In this document: piece after piece, positions 7,407-15,295 of the stretch
Numbering within the stretch: position 1 is the first letter of the stretch
Layout of the letters: each line of letters begins with the position of its first letter
Assembly (NCBI GenBank): GCA_035280505.1
Contig: DATEFT010000344.1
Span: forward strand, 1 to 19,469
Reading direction: 5' to 3'
Length of the DNA stretch: 19,469 nt
Origin: JAKEHZ01 sp035280505
GTDB lineage: Bacteria; Acidobacteriota; Blastocatellia; RBC074
The notes under the pieces: generated by a model
The model's input: only the letters and a program-made list of their open reading frames with translations
Told to the model about the DNA's origin: nothing
The model's database searches: none
Program-made: the position numbers and the translations under genes

Positions 7407-7622
7407 CGATCCGTAACGCTCCCAGTAGCATAAAAGCATGCGAAAAAAACACGGGCCCCAAGTTGTTAGTTGACCAATTATTCAAGACTAATTGAGCGTC
7501 TGCAAGCGGTTACTACTGTTACCAACCTGGTGTAGGTTAAACTACCATCCGTGCCATTTCGTTGATAACAATCTTTAAGTTTAGCCATCCGGAATCAGGC
7601 TGATCACAAGGAGTCTCGATCA

Positions 7623-10600
7623 ATGTTCGTCAGGAATCAACGACCGACCGCCATCTTGGCGGCGTCGCTGCTAGTACTGTGTGCGCTCGCACCGACGCCG
7701 GTCGAAAAGGCCGCCGCTCAAGCGGGCCGGATCAGGCGGTTGGAACCGGGTACTCCGGTCGAGCGTGAGTTGAACAATGGTGAGAAGCAGGTTTACGGTT
7801 TGAAGCTGAGTGCCGGGCAGTTCTTTGAGATCTGCACGGAGGGTTTCGGAGTGATGGTGGATGTGGCCGTCTACTCGCCGGGCGGGCGATTGGTGGCGCA
7901 GGGTGACGGAATGTGGGGCCGGAACGAATGCGATCTGGTCAGTTACATCGCCGCGGAAGAGGGCGAGTACCGGATCGAAGTTGGTCCGTTATTTCCGATC
8001 GCTCGGGCCGGGCGTTACCGGTTGAAACTGGTCGAGCTGCGAGCGGCCGTCGAGACCGACCGGCATCGCGCGTCGGCCAACCGGGCCTTCGCCGACGCTC
8101 AGCGGCGGCGCGCGCGTTGGAGCGAGGAGGCCCCGCAGACGCTCGCCAAGTTCGAGGAGGCTCTGGCGGAGTGGCAGGCGGCCGGGGATCGATTCAGAGA
8201 GGCCCTGACGGACGCCTCCCTCGCGACCTTCTATCGGCGGCTGGGGGACCTGCCGAAATCCACGGTCTACTATGAAAGAGCGCTCGAGATCTTTCGCGCG
8301 GAGGGCCGGGCTTCGCTGGAGGTCGAGACGATGGCCGACCTGGCCTACTGTTACGTCAGACAGGGGCAGGGCCTGCGAGGCGTCGCCCTGATCAGACAGG
8401 CGCTCGATCTGGGCCGGGCCCGCGGCGACCAGAACGGGCAGTGCCGGGCTTTAATCTTGCTGGGCGGCGTCAGCAATGCCACCGGGAACGTGCGGAAGGG
8501 GATCGAGTACAACCGGCAGGCCTTGCCGTTCTGTCGCGCGATCGGCCTTCCGGTCACCGAACGGATCGTATTGAAACAGATGGCGGATAGCTATGTCAGC
8601 CTGGGCGAACCGCAACAGGCGCGCGACTACTTCAATCAGGCGCTGCAGGTGGAGGGGCCGGTCCTTGAACCGATAGCGGAGTGGTACATCTACCTGGGTC
8701 TGGCTCGTCTCGAATTCCAGACCGGCGAGTTGCAGGGGGCCCTGGCCCAGGCGCAGCGAGCGTTGGAGGTCGCCCGCCAGCTCGGCTCGAGCGATTGGGA
8801 GGGAGAGACGCAACTGGTGTTGGGCCGGATCTACCGGGCTCTGGGAGACACCGCGCAGGCCTATGCCGGTTTCAGTCAGGCGCTGGACCTGAGCGTCGCC
8901 GCAAGTGATCCGCACGTCAGGGCGCGCGGACTGAGCGAACTGGCCGACGTGGCGATCAGGTTGGGCCGGCGGGCCGAGGCGGAGAGATATCTGAAGTCGG
9001 CGGCCGAGGCGTTCCGCGAGACTCCCTTTCCGAGCAGCGATGTCGAGGCGTTCAAGCAACTGGGACATCTCGAACTCCTGCGGGAGAACCCCGCCGCCGC
9101 CGCCGACTATTTCCAGCAGGCGGTGGCGCTCAGCCGCAGACAGGAACTGGCGGCCCTCGAGATCGAGTCCCTCTGGCTGCAGGGCAGCGCGGCCCTGGCG
9201 GCGGGAGCGAGAGAACCGGCCGCCGCCAGTTTGACGGAGGCTCTCGGCAAGGCCCGGGAGAAACGCCTGCCCGATTATGAGATTCAGGCTCTGGGAGGGC
9301 TGGCCCGGCTGGCTCAGGAACGCGGCGACGATCGCGAGGCCCAGACGCTCCTCGAATCGGCCCTCGATTTGATCGAGACCTCACGCGCCCGAATCGTCAG
9401 CCCGGAATTTCGGGTAACCTTCTTCAGCACGACCCAGTCGTTCTATGAGTCCTACGTCGATGCGCTCATGCGCCGACACGAGCTGGAACGGGAGCAAGGC
9501 GAGAGCCGGTTCGTCGCGTTGGCGCTGCAGGCGGTCGAACGGGCCCGGGCGCGCAGCCTGCTCGAACTGCTGACCGAGGCGCACGCGGAGATCCGCGAGG
9601 GCATCGATCCGGCGCTGCTCAACCGCGAGCGCGAATTGCAGCAGCGACTGTCGGCCAAGGCCGAGCGACTCTGGCTGATGGGCCAATCGGCGAGGAGCGG
9701 CGAACAGTCGGTTCTCAGGGCGGAGATGGAGGCCCTCACCGTCGAGCTGAGGGATCTGGCCGCCCAGATTCGGGTTCGCAGCCCGCGCTATGCCGCCCTG
9801 CGACAACCACAACCTCTCACGCTCTCCGAGATTCAGCAGCGGGTCCTGGATCCCGGGACGCTGCTGCTCGAATATGCGCTCGGCGAGAAACGCAGCTTTC
9901 TTTTCGCCGTGACCCCGACCGAGATCCGATCCTTCGTGCTGCCCGGCCGCGCCGAGATCGAGACGCAGGCCCGGCGGATGCTCGCGTTGCTGGAAGCCGC
10001 CGGCCGGCCGGAGGCCTTCAACTCGATCGTCGATGAGCGGCGGTCCCGGCATCTTCAACTGGCGGCCGTCTCCGGCCCGATCGCCTTCAAGTCGGCGGCC
10101 GCGAAACGGCGCGCGGAACGGCGACTGCAACGAGAGTATCTGGCGACCTCGGCCGCGATGAGCCGGATCCTGCTCGCCCCGGCCGGAGAACTGCTCAAAC
10201 AGAGGCGGTTGCTGATCGTCAGCGACGGCGTGCTGCATTACCTGCCCTTTGCCGCGCTGCCGGATCCGATGGCCGCGCCGGATCCACGCCCGGCGGCGCC
10301 GCCGCTGATCGTCTCTCACGAGATCGTCATGCTTCCTTCGGCCTCCACTCTGGCGCTCTTGCGGCAGGAGCTGCAGGGGCGTGAGGCCGCGCCGAAGACC
10401 CTGGCGGTGCTGGCCGACCCCGTCTTCAACCGGGTCGATCGACGGCTGGCCGGGCCGGTGAGGACCAGGGCGGCGAGCCGCCCGTCAACGGCCTCGAACG
10501 GCAACCGCTCCCTGCGCGGCGAGATCAGCGAAGATCTCTTTCGGGCGGTCGGGGCCGGGACGGACCCGGATCCCTTTATCCCGCGTCTTCCCGGGACCCG

Positions 10601-11156
10601 GCGCGAAGCCGAGGCCATTCTCTCGCTCGTTCCCGAGGCGCAACGGAAGGCCGCCTTCGATTTCGACGCCAGCTTCTCCACCGCCACCAGCTCCGACCTG
10701 AGTCAGTACCGCTACCTGCATTTCGCCACCCACGGGCTGCTCAACAGCGACCACCCGGAACTCTCCGGCCTTGTCCTCTCGATGGTCGACAAGGAAGGCC
10801 GCCGGCAGCAGGGGATTCTGCGCGCGCAGGATCTCTACAACCTTAAACTGCCGGCGGAACTGGTCGTCTTGAGCGCCTGCCGCACGGCGTTGGGCAAAGA
10901 GAGCAGCGGCGAGGGGATGATCGGTCTGACTCGCGGTTTCTTCTATGCCGGGGCCCGGCGCGTCATCGCCAGCCTCTGGATGGTCAACGACGTCGCCACC
11001 GAGGAGCTGATGCGGCGCCTGTATCAAGAGATGCTGGGTGAAGCCCGGTTGTCGCCCGCCGCGGCGTTGCGCGCCGCCCAGATCTCGATGTGGCGGGAAC
11101 CGCAATGGAAGGCTCCGTATTACTGGGCGGCCTTCACCCTGCAGGGCGAATGGTGA
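7623..11156 (+). CDS. Secreted TPR-CHAT domain protein (caspase-like cysteine peptidase)
   Basis: A 1177-residue protein. A signal peptide (hydrophobic ILAASLLVLCALA, AQA cleavage motif about 32-34) predicts export. Residues about 38-140 look like a pre-peptidase C-terminal (PPC)-like beta-sandwich (VERELNNGEKQVYGLKLSAG start, GEYRIEV core). Residues about 150-600 are a tetratricopeptide solenoid with repeated A-x3-Y/F-x2-AL signatures. A helical connector follows, then the CHAT domain from about 740, with LPFAALP near 870. The predicted catalytic dyad is His1037 (HFATHG) and Cys1086 (VLSACRTALG). The typical C-terminal YYWAAFTLQGEW is intact. CHAT proteins are caspase/separase-clan proteases or scaffolds; TPRs usually bind peptide partners. 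No membrane anchor follows the signal peptide, so it is probably periplasmic or released. AAGGAG lies 9 nt before the ATG. It stands alone, with no obvious substrate gene beside it. Confidence 0.93.
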   Translation: MFVRNQRPTAILAASLLVLCALAPTPVEKAAAQAGRIRRLEPGTPVERELNNGEKQVYGLKLSAGQFFEICTEGFGVMVDVAVYSPGGRLVAQGDGMWGRNECDLVSYIAAEEGEYRIEVGPLFPIARAGRYRLKLVELRAAVETDRHRASANRAFADAQRRRARWSEEAPQTLAKFEEALAEWQAAGDRFREALTDASLATFYRRLGDLPKSTVYYERALEIFRAEGRASLEVETMADLAYCYVRQGQGLRGVALIRQALDLGRARGDQNGQCRALILLGGVSNATGNVRKGIEYNRQALPFCRAIGLPVTERIVLKQMADSYVSLGEPQQARDYFNQALQVEGPVLEPIAEWYIYLGLARLEFQTGELQGALAQAQRALEVARQLGSSDWEGETQLVLGRIYRALGDTAQAYAGFSQALDLSVAASDPHVRARGLSELADVAIRLGRRAEAERYLKSAAEAFRETPFPSSDVEAFKQLGHLELLRENPAAAADYFQQAVALSRRQELAALEIESLWLQGSAALAAGAREPAAASLTEALGKAREKRLPDYEIQALGGLARLAQERGDDREAQTLLESALDLIETSRARIVSPEFRVTFFSTTQSFYESYVDALMRRHELEREQGESRFVALALQAVERARARSLLELLTEAHAEIREGIDPALLNRERELQQRLSAKAERLWLMGQSARSGEQSVLRAEMEALTVELRDLAAQIRVRSPRYAALRQPQPLTLSEIQQRVLDPGTLLLEYALGEKRSFLFAVTPTEIRSFVLPGRAEIETQARRMLALLEAAGRPEAFNSIVDERRSRHLQLAAVSGPIAFKSAAAKRRAERRLQREYLATSAAMSRILLAPAGELLKQRRLLIVSDGVLHYLPFAALPDPMAAPDPRPAAPPLIVSHEIVMLPSASTLALLRQELQGREAAPKTLAVLADPVFNRVDRRLAGPVRTRAASRPSTASNGNRSLRGEISEDLFRAVGAGTDPDPFIPRLPGTRREAEAILSLVPEAQRKAAFDFDASFSTATSSDLSQYRYLHFATHGLLNSDHPELSGLVLSMVDKEGRRQQGILRAQDLYNLKLPAELVVLSACRTALGKESSGEGMIGLTRGFFYAGARRVIASLWMVNDVATEELMRRLYQEMLGEARLSPAAALRAAQISMWREPQWKAPYYWAAFTLQGEW

Positions 11157-11664
11157 TCTCTGTCGCCTGCCTGCTCCGGCTTGCCAGGGCCGCAATCCGA
11201 GACCCTCATTACTCAATCGCGCCCGATTCGGCGGAACGCCGCCCGGCCTCAACTCTCGTTCTCTTCGAGTCCGGCTCGATCCATGCCGGTGCCCGAGATG
11301 CCGCAGGCTGGAGCGGGCGCATCGGAACCGCGACCGGCGATCGAGCCGGGTCTAACGATCAAGGCGAAGGCGTTCAGGCCGAGGCTGACGCCGAGTAGGA
11401 TCAAATCTATCGCCCATTGCTGGACTGGAGATAACAATGTTGGATGGATCAATGACATTTGATCCCAATCCTCCTCTTGGTGAAGTATGGTGTGAATCTA
11501 AAACCCAGGGGTGGCTAGAAAAGGGGGGAAAGAACGAATGGACCTTTCGCCCTATAATGCGTGTAAAACGGCAAAATAGCTCATTCGCGGGAGAAATTTT
11601 TCGGAGGGTCCGTGGCGATCGCCGACAAAATCCGGCAGGCTCAGCCGATCTCAAATCTCAAATC
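11157..11664. other. Intergenic region between the CHAT gene and the transporter gene (convergent)
   Basis: 508 bp. It contains a possible small minus-strand membrane protein (11249-11458) and, at its right end, the heptamer tract in which the transporter stop codon lies. CGGCG-GAA-CGCCG at 11229-11241 is a short hairpin just after the CHAT stop but has no T-run. Positions 11459-11647 show no coding signal that I trust. Confidence 0.45.
11249..11458 (-). CDS. Possible small single-pass membrane protein
   Basis: A 69-residue frame with no family that I recognise. Residues about 15-36 (WAIDLILLGVSLGLNAFALIV) form one plausible membrane helix; the rest is a short Gly/Ala-rich tail ending in acidic residues. 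Support for it being real comes from GGAGG 11 nt before the ATG and, from about codon 22 onward, strong preference for G or C at the third codon position, as in the neighbouring genes. It lies 206 bp downstream of the transporter gene on the same strand, so it may be the last gene of that unit or separate. The first ten codons are AT-rich and off-bias, so the start is uncertain. A chance frame remains possible. Confidence 0.4.
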   Translation of the reverse strand: MSLIHPTLLSPVQQWAIDLILLGVSLGLNAFALIVRPGSIAGRGSDAPAPACGISGTGMDRAGLEENES

Positions 11665-11672
11665 TCAAATCT
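11648..11672. repeat. Heptamer tandem repeat (ATCTCAA, 3.6 copies) at a stop codon
   Basis: Three full copies of ATCTCAA plus ATCT. Read on the minus strand it is TTTGAGA repeated, and the transporter gene stops in it as ATT-TGA (11665-11667). Because 7 is not a multiple of 3, three copies place TGA in all three minus-strand frames. Confidence 0.8.
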
Positions 11673-13197
11673 TCCTCAACGCTTGCGGCGCGTCCCATCG
11701 TGCGGTCAATCGTGAGACGACCGGCAGCAAGATCATGCCCGTCGCCGCCGCCAGCGTCTTGTAGGGAAAGAGCAGGGCGCCGGTTACGGCGTCATACCAG
11801 CCGGCCGGATTCGCGGTGAAGAGCTCCGGGTAAGGGATCAGCGGGGGCAGGCCGAATAAGGGCTCGCCGCCGCCCAATCTCAGGATCAGCGAGACGGTGA
11901 AGGCCGTGATCGAACCGATGCGATTGACCCGGGGATCGAACAAGGCCGAGACCAGTTGGGGAAAGAGGAGCACGAAGACCAGGTCGCTGGTGAAGAACCA
12001 GAGCGCCTGGACGCTCTGGACCTTCAACGCCAGCAGCACCGCGACCGCGCCCAGGATCACAATGGACAGCCGGATCAGCCGGTTCAGTTGCGAACCCGTC
12101 AGTTGCGGCCAGAGCAGGCGTTGACAGCCGTTCCAACTGACCATGGCGGCCGCCGACAGAATCGACGAGCTGAAACTGGAGGTGACGGCGCCGATGATCG
12201 CTCCCACTCCCAGGAAGGCGATCAGGGGCGGCGTGACGTGGAGCAGCAGCAGCGGCAGCGTGTTGGCCGGCTGCTCCTGCAATTGCGCCAGCAGGTCGGC
12301 CGGCCAGGCGTATTTGAAGGCCGCCATTCCCAGCAGCAGCGGAGGCAGGGTCAGGATGATCGTCAGCGCTCCCGCAAAGAGCGAGTGGAGTTGCGCCTTG
12401 CGCGGCGTCTGGCACGAGAGCACCCGCTGAAAGTAGCAGTTCCAGGGGATCCCGCCCAGCACCAACATGGCGCTGACGTCCCACCAATTGACGATGGTCT
12501 GGGAAGTCCAGAACGAACCCGATGGATGAAGAGGCGGGAAGAACCCGCCGCGTTCCGGCCTCGCCGCGAGATAGCCCGCCCAGACCGCATCGAAGCCGCC
12601 CGCCGCCGCGAGGGCCAGCGGGAGCGCAAAGGCCAGGCCGATCACGACCAGTCCCAACTGAAAGGCGTCGGTATAGGCGACCGACCACATGCCGCCGACC
12701 ATGGTGTAGGCGATGATGACCGTCGCCGAGAGCAGGATGCCGGTCGTCAACGGCATCTTCAGCATGACGCCGAAAGTCGAACCGATCGCGACCAGCAGTT
12801 CTGCGCTCCAGAAGACCTCTCCCAGCAGGGCCGGCAGAAAGAGCACCGCCGCCCAGCGTTTGCCGAACCTCGTCTCGAACGGATCGATCAGGGTGGTGAA
12901 TTCGTACTGCCGCATCCGCCTGGCAAAGAAGAGCCCGCCCAGGATCAGGCTGATCCCGAAACACAATCCGCCCTGAATTCCGGAGGCCAGGCTCGATTTG
13001 TAGGTGCCCTCGGCGGTGCCGAGCAGGTACCCGCCGTCGACCCAGGTCGCGGTCATGGTCAGAGTCGCCAACCAGACCGGCATCGAGCGGCCGGCGACGA
13101 TCAGCTCTTCCGGCGCCCCGCTCTTGACCTTGCGGGAGGCCAGCCAGCCGATGACGAGGAAGGAGAGGTAGAGGACGATTATCGCAGCAATAGTCAT
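11665..13197 (-). CDS. Sodium:solute symporter (SSS/SLC5), high-affinity choline transporter-like
   Basis: A 510-residue, about 13-helix inner-membrane symporter of the SSS family. The sequence follows the animal choline transporter CHT1 (SLC5A7) closely: TMTATWVDGGYLLGTAEG, SLILGGLFFARRMR, LLGEVFWSAE, VGGMWSVAYTDAFQL, LGGIPWNCYFQRVL, SSFSSSILSAAAM, FPQLVSALF and GGEPLFGLPPLIPYP. Trp52, Trp130, Trp252 and Asp240 align by eye with CHT1 Trp62, Trp141, Trp254 and Asp242. The ATG at 13197 is preferred, 13 bp after prpE, although only a weak GAG precedes it. An in-frame GTG at 13263 would add 22 polar residues and overlap prpE. Co-transcription with prpE would instead suggest a carboxylate substrate, so the true substrate is open. 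The stop lies in a heptamer repeat. Confidence 0.87.
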   Translation of the reverse strand: MTIAAIIVLYLSFLVIGWLASRKVKSGAPEELIVAGRSMPVWLATLTMTATWVDGGYLLGTAEGTYKSSLASGIQGGLCFGISLILGGLFFARRMRQYEFTTLIDPFETRFGKRWAAVLFLPALLGEVFWSAELLVAIGSTFGVMLKMPLTTGILLSATVIIAYTMVGGMWSVAYTDAFQLGLVVIGLAFALPLALAAAGGFDAVWAGYLAARPERGGFFPPLHPSGSFWTSQTIVNWWDVSAMLVLGGIPWNCYFQRVLSCQTPRKAQLHSLFAGALTIILTLPPLLLGMAAFKYAWPADLLAQLQEQPANTLPLLLLHVTPPLIAFLGVGAIIGAVTSSFSSSILSAAAMVSWNGCQRLLWPQLTGSQLNRLIRLSIVILGAVAVLLALKVQSVQALWFFTSDLVFVLLFPQLVSALFDPRVNRIGSITAFTVSLILRLGGGEPLFGLPPLIPYPELFTANPAGWYDAVTGALLFPYKTLAAATGMILLPVVSRLTARWDAPQALRKI

Positions 13198-13210
13198 CGA
13201 TCTCAGCGGT

Positions 13211-15115
13211 CTACGGTTTAACCTGTGGATAGCCCAGAGTCGCCAGGTCGGCGGTGATCTCATCCAGCACCACCGGGTCGTCGATGGTCGGCGGCATGCG
13301 GTACTCGACCCCGTCGGCGATCTTCTTAATGGTGCCGCGCACGATCTTGCCCGAGCGGGTCTTGGGCAGGCGTTTGACGACCGCCGCCGTTTTGAAGCAG
13401 GCGATCGGGCCGATCCTCGTCCGCACCAACTGGACCAGCTCGGCCACGATCTCGTCGGACGGCCGATCGACGCCGGCTTTGAGGACGACGAAACCGAGCG
13501 GGACCTCGCCTTTGAGATCGTCCGCCACTCCGACCACGGCGCATTCGGCGAGGTCCGGATGCGAGGCCAGCACCTCTTCCATGGCGCCGGTCGAGAGACG
13601 ATGCCCGGCCACGTTGATGACGTCGTCGGTGCGGCCCATGATCCAGAGGTAGCCGTCCTCGTCCTTGAATCCGGCGTCCGCCGTCAGGTAGTAGCCGGGA
13701 TACTCGGTCAGGTACGAGTTCACAAATCCGTCGTCGTTGTTGAACAACGTCGGGAGACATCCGGGCGGAAGCGGCAGCTTGACCGTGACGTTGCCGATCT
13801 GACCGGCCGGAACCTCGTCGCCCGCCTCGTTCAGCACGCGCACGTCGTAACCCGGGACGGGTTTCGTGCACGAGCCGGGCTTGACGGGCAGCCGCCCCAG
13901 CCCGACGCAGTTGGCGCCCATCGGCCAGCCCGATTCCGTCTGCCACCAGTGGTCGATGACCGGCACTCGAAGGTGCTCTTCGGCCCATTGCAGCGTGGCC
14001 GAGTCGCACCGCTCGCCGGCCAGGAAGAGCGCGCGGAATCGGCTGAGCTCGTATTGGCGGATCTGGTCGCCGCCCGGATCTTCACGCTTGATGGCGCGAA
14101 AAGCGGTCGGGGCCGTGAAGAGCGTGCAGACGTGGTGTTGAGAGACCACGCGCCAGAAGGCTCCGGCATCGGGCGTCCCCACGGGCTTGCCCTCATAGAG
14201 CACGGTCGTGTTGCCGTTGAAGAGCGGGCCGTAGACGGTGTAGGAATGGCCGACGGCCCATCCCACATCGGAGGCCGTCCACATGGTTTCGCCCGGCTCC
14301 ACGCCGTAGACGTGACGCATGCTCCAGGCGACGGCCACCAGATGGCCGCCGTTGTCGCGCACGATGCCTTTGGGCAGGCCCGTCGTGCCCGAGGTGTAGA
14401 GGATGTAGAGCGGATCGGTGGCGGCGACCGGCACGCACTCGACCGGCTGCGCGGCGGCCACGTGCTCCGACCAGTCCAGGTCCCGCCCGGGATTCAGCGC
14501 GGCCGGATGCTGCGGTCGCTGGAGGATCAGGCACCGTTCGGGCTTCGACGTCGCCAGTTCGAGCGCCCGGTCGAGCAGCGGCTTGTACGGAATGACCCGG
14601 TCGACCTCGATCCCGCACGAGGCCGAGAGGATCAGCTTGGGGCCCGCATCGTTGATCCGGCTCGCCAGCTCGTGAGGCGCGAAACCGCCGAAGACGACCG
14701 AGTGGATGGCCCCGATCCGAGCGCAGGCCAGCATGGCCATGGCCGCTTCCGGCACCATCGGCATGTAGATGATGACGCGGTCGCCGCGGCCGACCCCCAG
14801 GCTCGCGATCGCTCCGGCGAGGCGCGCGACCTGATCCCGGAGTTGACGATAGGTGAAGGTCTGGATGGTCCCGGTGACCGGGCTGTCGTAGATGAGGGCC
14901 GTCTGTTCGGCCCGGCCCCGCTCGACGTGCAGGTCGAGCGCATTGTAACAAGTGTTGAGTTGGCCGCCGGGAAACCAGCGATAGAACGGCGGCCGCGAAG
15001 CATCCAGCACCGAATCCCACTGTTTGTACCAGTGGACGTTTCCGGCGGCCTCTGCCCAGAAGGCTTCGGGCGCAGCCAGCCATTGTGCGTATACCTGTTC
15101 GTAGTTGCTCTCCAT
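13211..15115 (-). CDS. prpE: Propionyl-CoA synthetase (ACS/ACSS3 family)
   Basis: A 634-residue AMP-forming acyl-CoA synthetase in two steps: carboxylate + ATP to acyl-AMP, then thioesterification with CoA. P-loop TSGTTGLPKG is at 241-250, followed by IVRDNGGHL, the wording typical of PrpE rather than acetyl-CoA synthetase. Also visible are WWQTESG (390-396), the hinge region GRTDDVINVAGHRL (494-507) and the catalytic, acetylatable Lys590 in LPKTRSGK. The length matches PrpE (about 630). Propionate is the most likely substrate; acetate or other short acids are possible. GAGGA lies 7 nt before the ATG. It heads a unit with the SSS transporter 13 bp downstream, which suggests uptake and activation of one substrate. 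It is transcribed divergently from another acyl-CoA ligase. The Lys in TRSGK implies that acetylation control is possible, though no acetyltransferase gene is nearby. Confidence 0.88.
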   Translation of the reverse strand: MESNYEQVYAQWLAAPEAFWAEAAGNVHWYKQWDSVLDASRPPFYRWFPGGQLNTCYNALDLHVERGRAEQTALIYDSPVTGTIQTFTYRQLRDQVARLAGAIASLGVGRGDRVIIYMPMVPEAAMAMLACARIGAIHSVVFGGFAPHELASRINDAGPKLILSASCGIEVDRVIPYKPLLDRALELATSKPERCLILQRPQHPAALNPGRDLDWSEHVAAAQPVECVPVAATDPLYILYTSGTTGLPKGIVRDNGGHLVAVAWSMRHVYGVEPGETMWTASDVGWAVGHSYTVYGPLFNGNTTVLYEGKPVGTPDAGAFWRVVSQHHVCTLFTAPTAFRAIKREDPGGDQIRQYELSRFRALFLAGERCDSATLQWAEEHLRVPVIDHWWQTESGWPMGANCVGLGRLPVKPGSCTKPVPGYDVRVLNEAGDEVPAGQIGNVTVKLPLPPGCLPTLFNNDDGFVNSYLTEYPGYYLTADAGFKDEDGYLWIMGRTDDVINVAGHRLSTGAMEEVLASHPDLAECAVVGVADDLKGEVPLGFVVLKAGVDRPSDEIVAELVQLVRTRIGPIACFKTAAVVKRLPKTRSGKIVRGTIKKIADGVEYRMPPTIDDPVVLDEITADLATLGYPQVKP

Positions 15116-15171
15116 AGTCCGGTCCTCACGGGTTGATTAAGTTCCAGTCTCGGCGGCGCTGATCGAGCGGA

Positions 15172-15201
15172 AGTTTACTGCTCATCGGAGAAGCCCGGCA
15201 A
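15172..15201 (-). promoter_or_regulatory. Probable promoter of prpE-transporter unit, with upstream A/T tract
   Basis: On the minus strand TTGCCG (15196-15201), an 18-nt spacer and TAAACT (15172-15177) lie about 57 bp before the prpE ATG. A nearly pure A/T tract at 15213-15232 falls just upstream of the -35, where an UP element would be. Confidence 0.42.
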
Positions 15202-15258
15202 TGACCGGCGGGCGAATAAAAAATAAAAAATGTCGGAGGGAAGATCCGGGCAAACGTT

Positions 15259-15286
15259 TTGAAGTTGGGGCGGGGTGGCCTATGAT
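15259..15286 (+). promoter_or_regulatory. Sigma-70-like promoter predicted to give a leaderless mRNA
   Basis: TTGAAG (15259-15264), a 16-nt spacer and TATGAT (15281-15286) are followed by only 9 nt before the ATG at 15296. Transcription should start at or within about 3 nt of the start codon, and no ribosome-binding site is present. This also argues against the in-frame GTG at 15275, which would lie upstream of the transcript start. Confidence 0.55.
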
Positions 15287-15295
15287 CGCGTTGCC

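Larger units (their letters stand above)
7206..7622. other. Divergent intergenic region between cydA and the CHAT-protease gene
   Basis: 417 bp shared by two divergent genes. It contains the cydA leader hairpin, a 6-5-6 inverted repeat, one copy of the dispersed palindromic repeat, a perfect GTACCG/CGGTAC palindrome and, near 7533-7547, a short AACCT-ggtgt-AGGTT inverted repeat. I find no convincing -35/-10 pair for either gene. TTGACC at about 7471 and TAAACT at about 7548 are isolated hexamers. Confidence 0.5.

Noticed and set aside
11553..11558. Perfect TATAAT on the plus strand
   Set aside because: No -35 at 16-18 bp and no plausible gene follows; it would only produce RNA antisense to the transporter.
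11613..11620. GCGATCGC octamers (also near 14806 and 18485), resembling the cyanobacterial HIP1 site
   Set aside because: Only about three in 19 kb of GC-rich, GATC-rich DNA, far below HIP1 density; not evidence of a cyanobacterium.
11437..11715. 92-codon plus-strand frame crossing the heptamer tract
   Set aside because: It runs into the end of the transporter gene on the opposite strand, has no coding bias, and the heptamer contributes much of its tail.
11956..13221. 421-codon plus-strand frame antisense to the transporter
   Set aside because: Extremely Arg/Gln/Asp-rich and without hydrophobic segments; it mirrors the membrane helices of the real gene.
13559..15136. 525-codon plus-strand frame antisense to prpE
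   Set aside because: Low-complexity Arg/Asp/Gly/Val product with no motif; prpE on the other strand has all ANL motifs.
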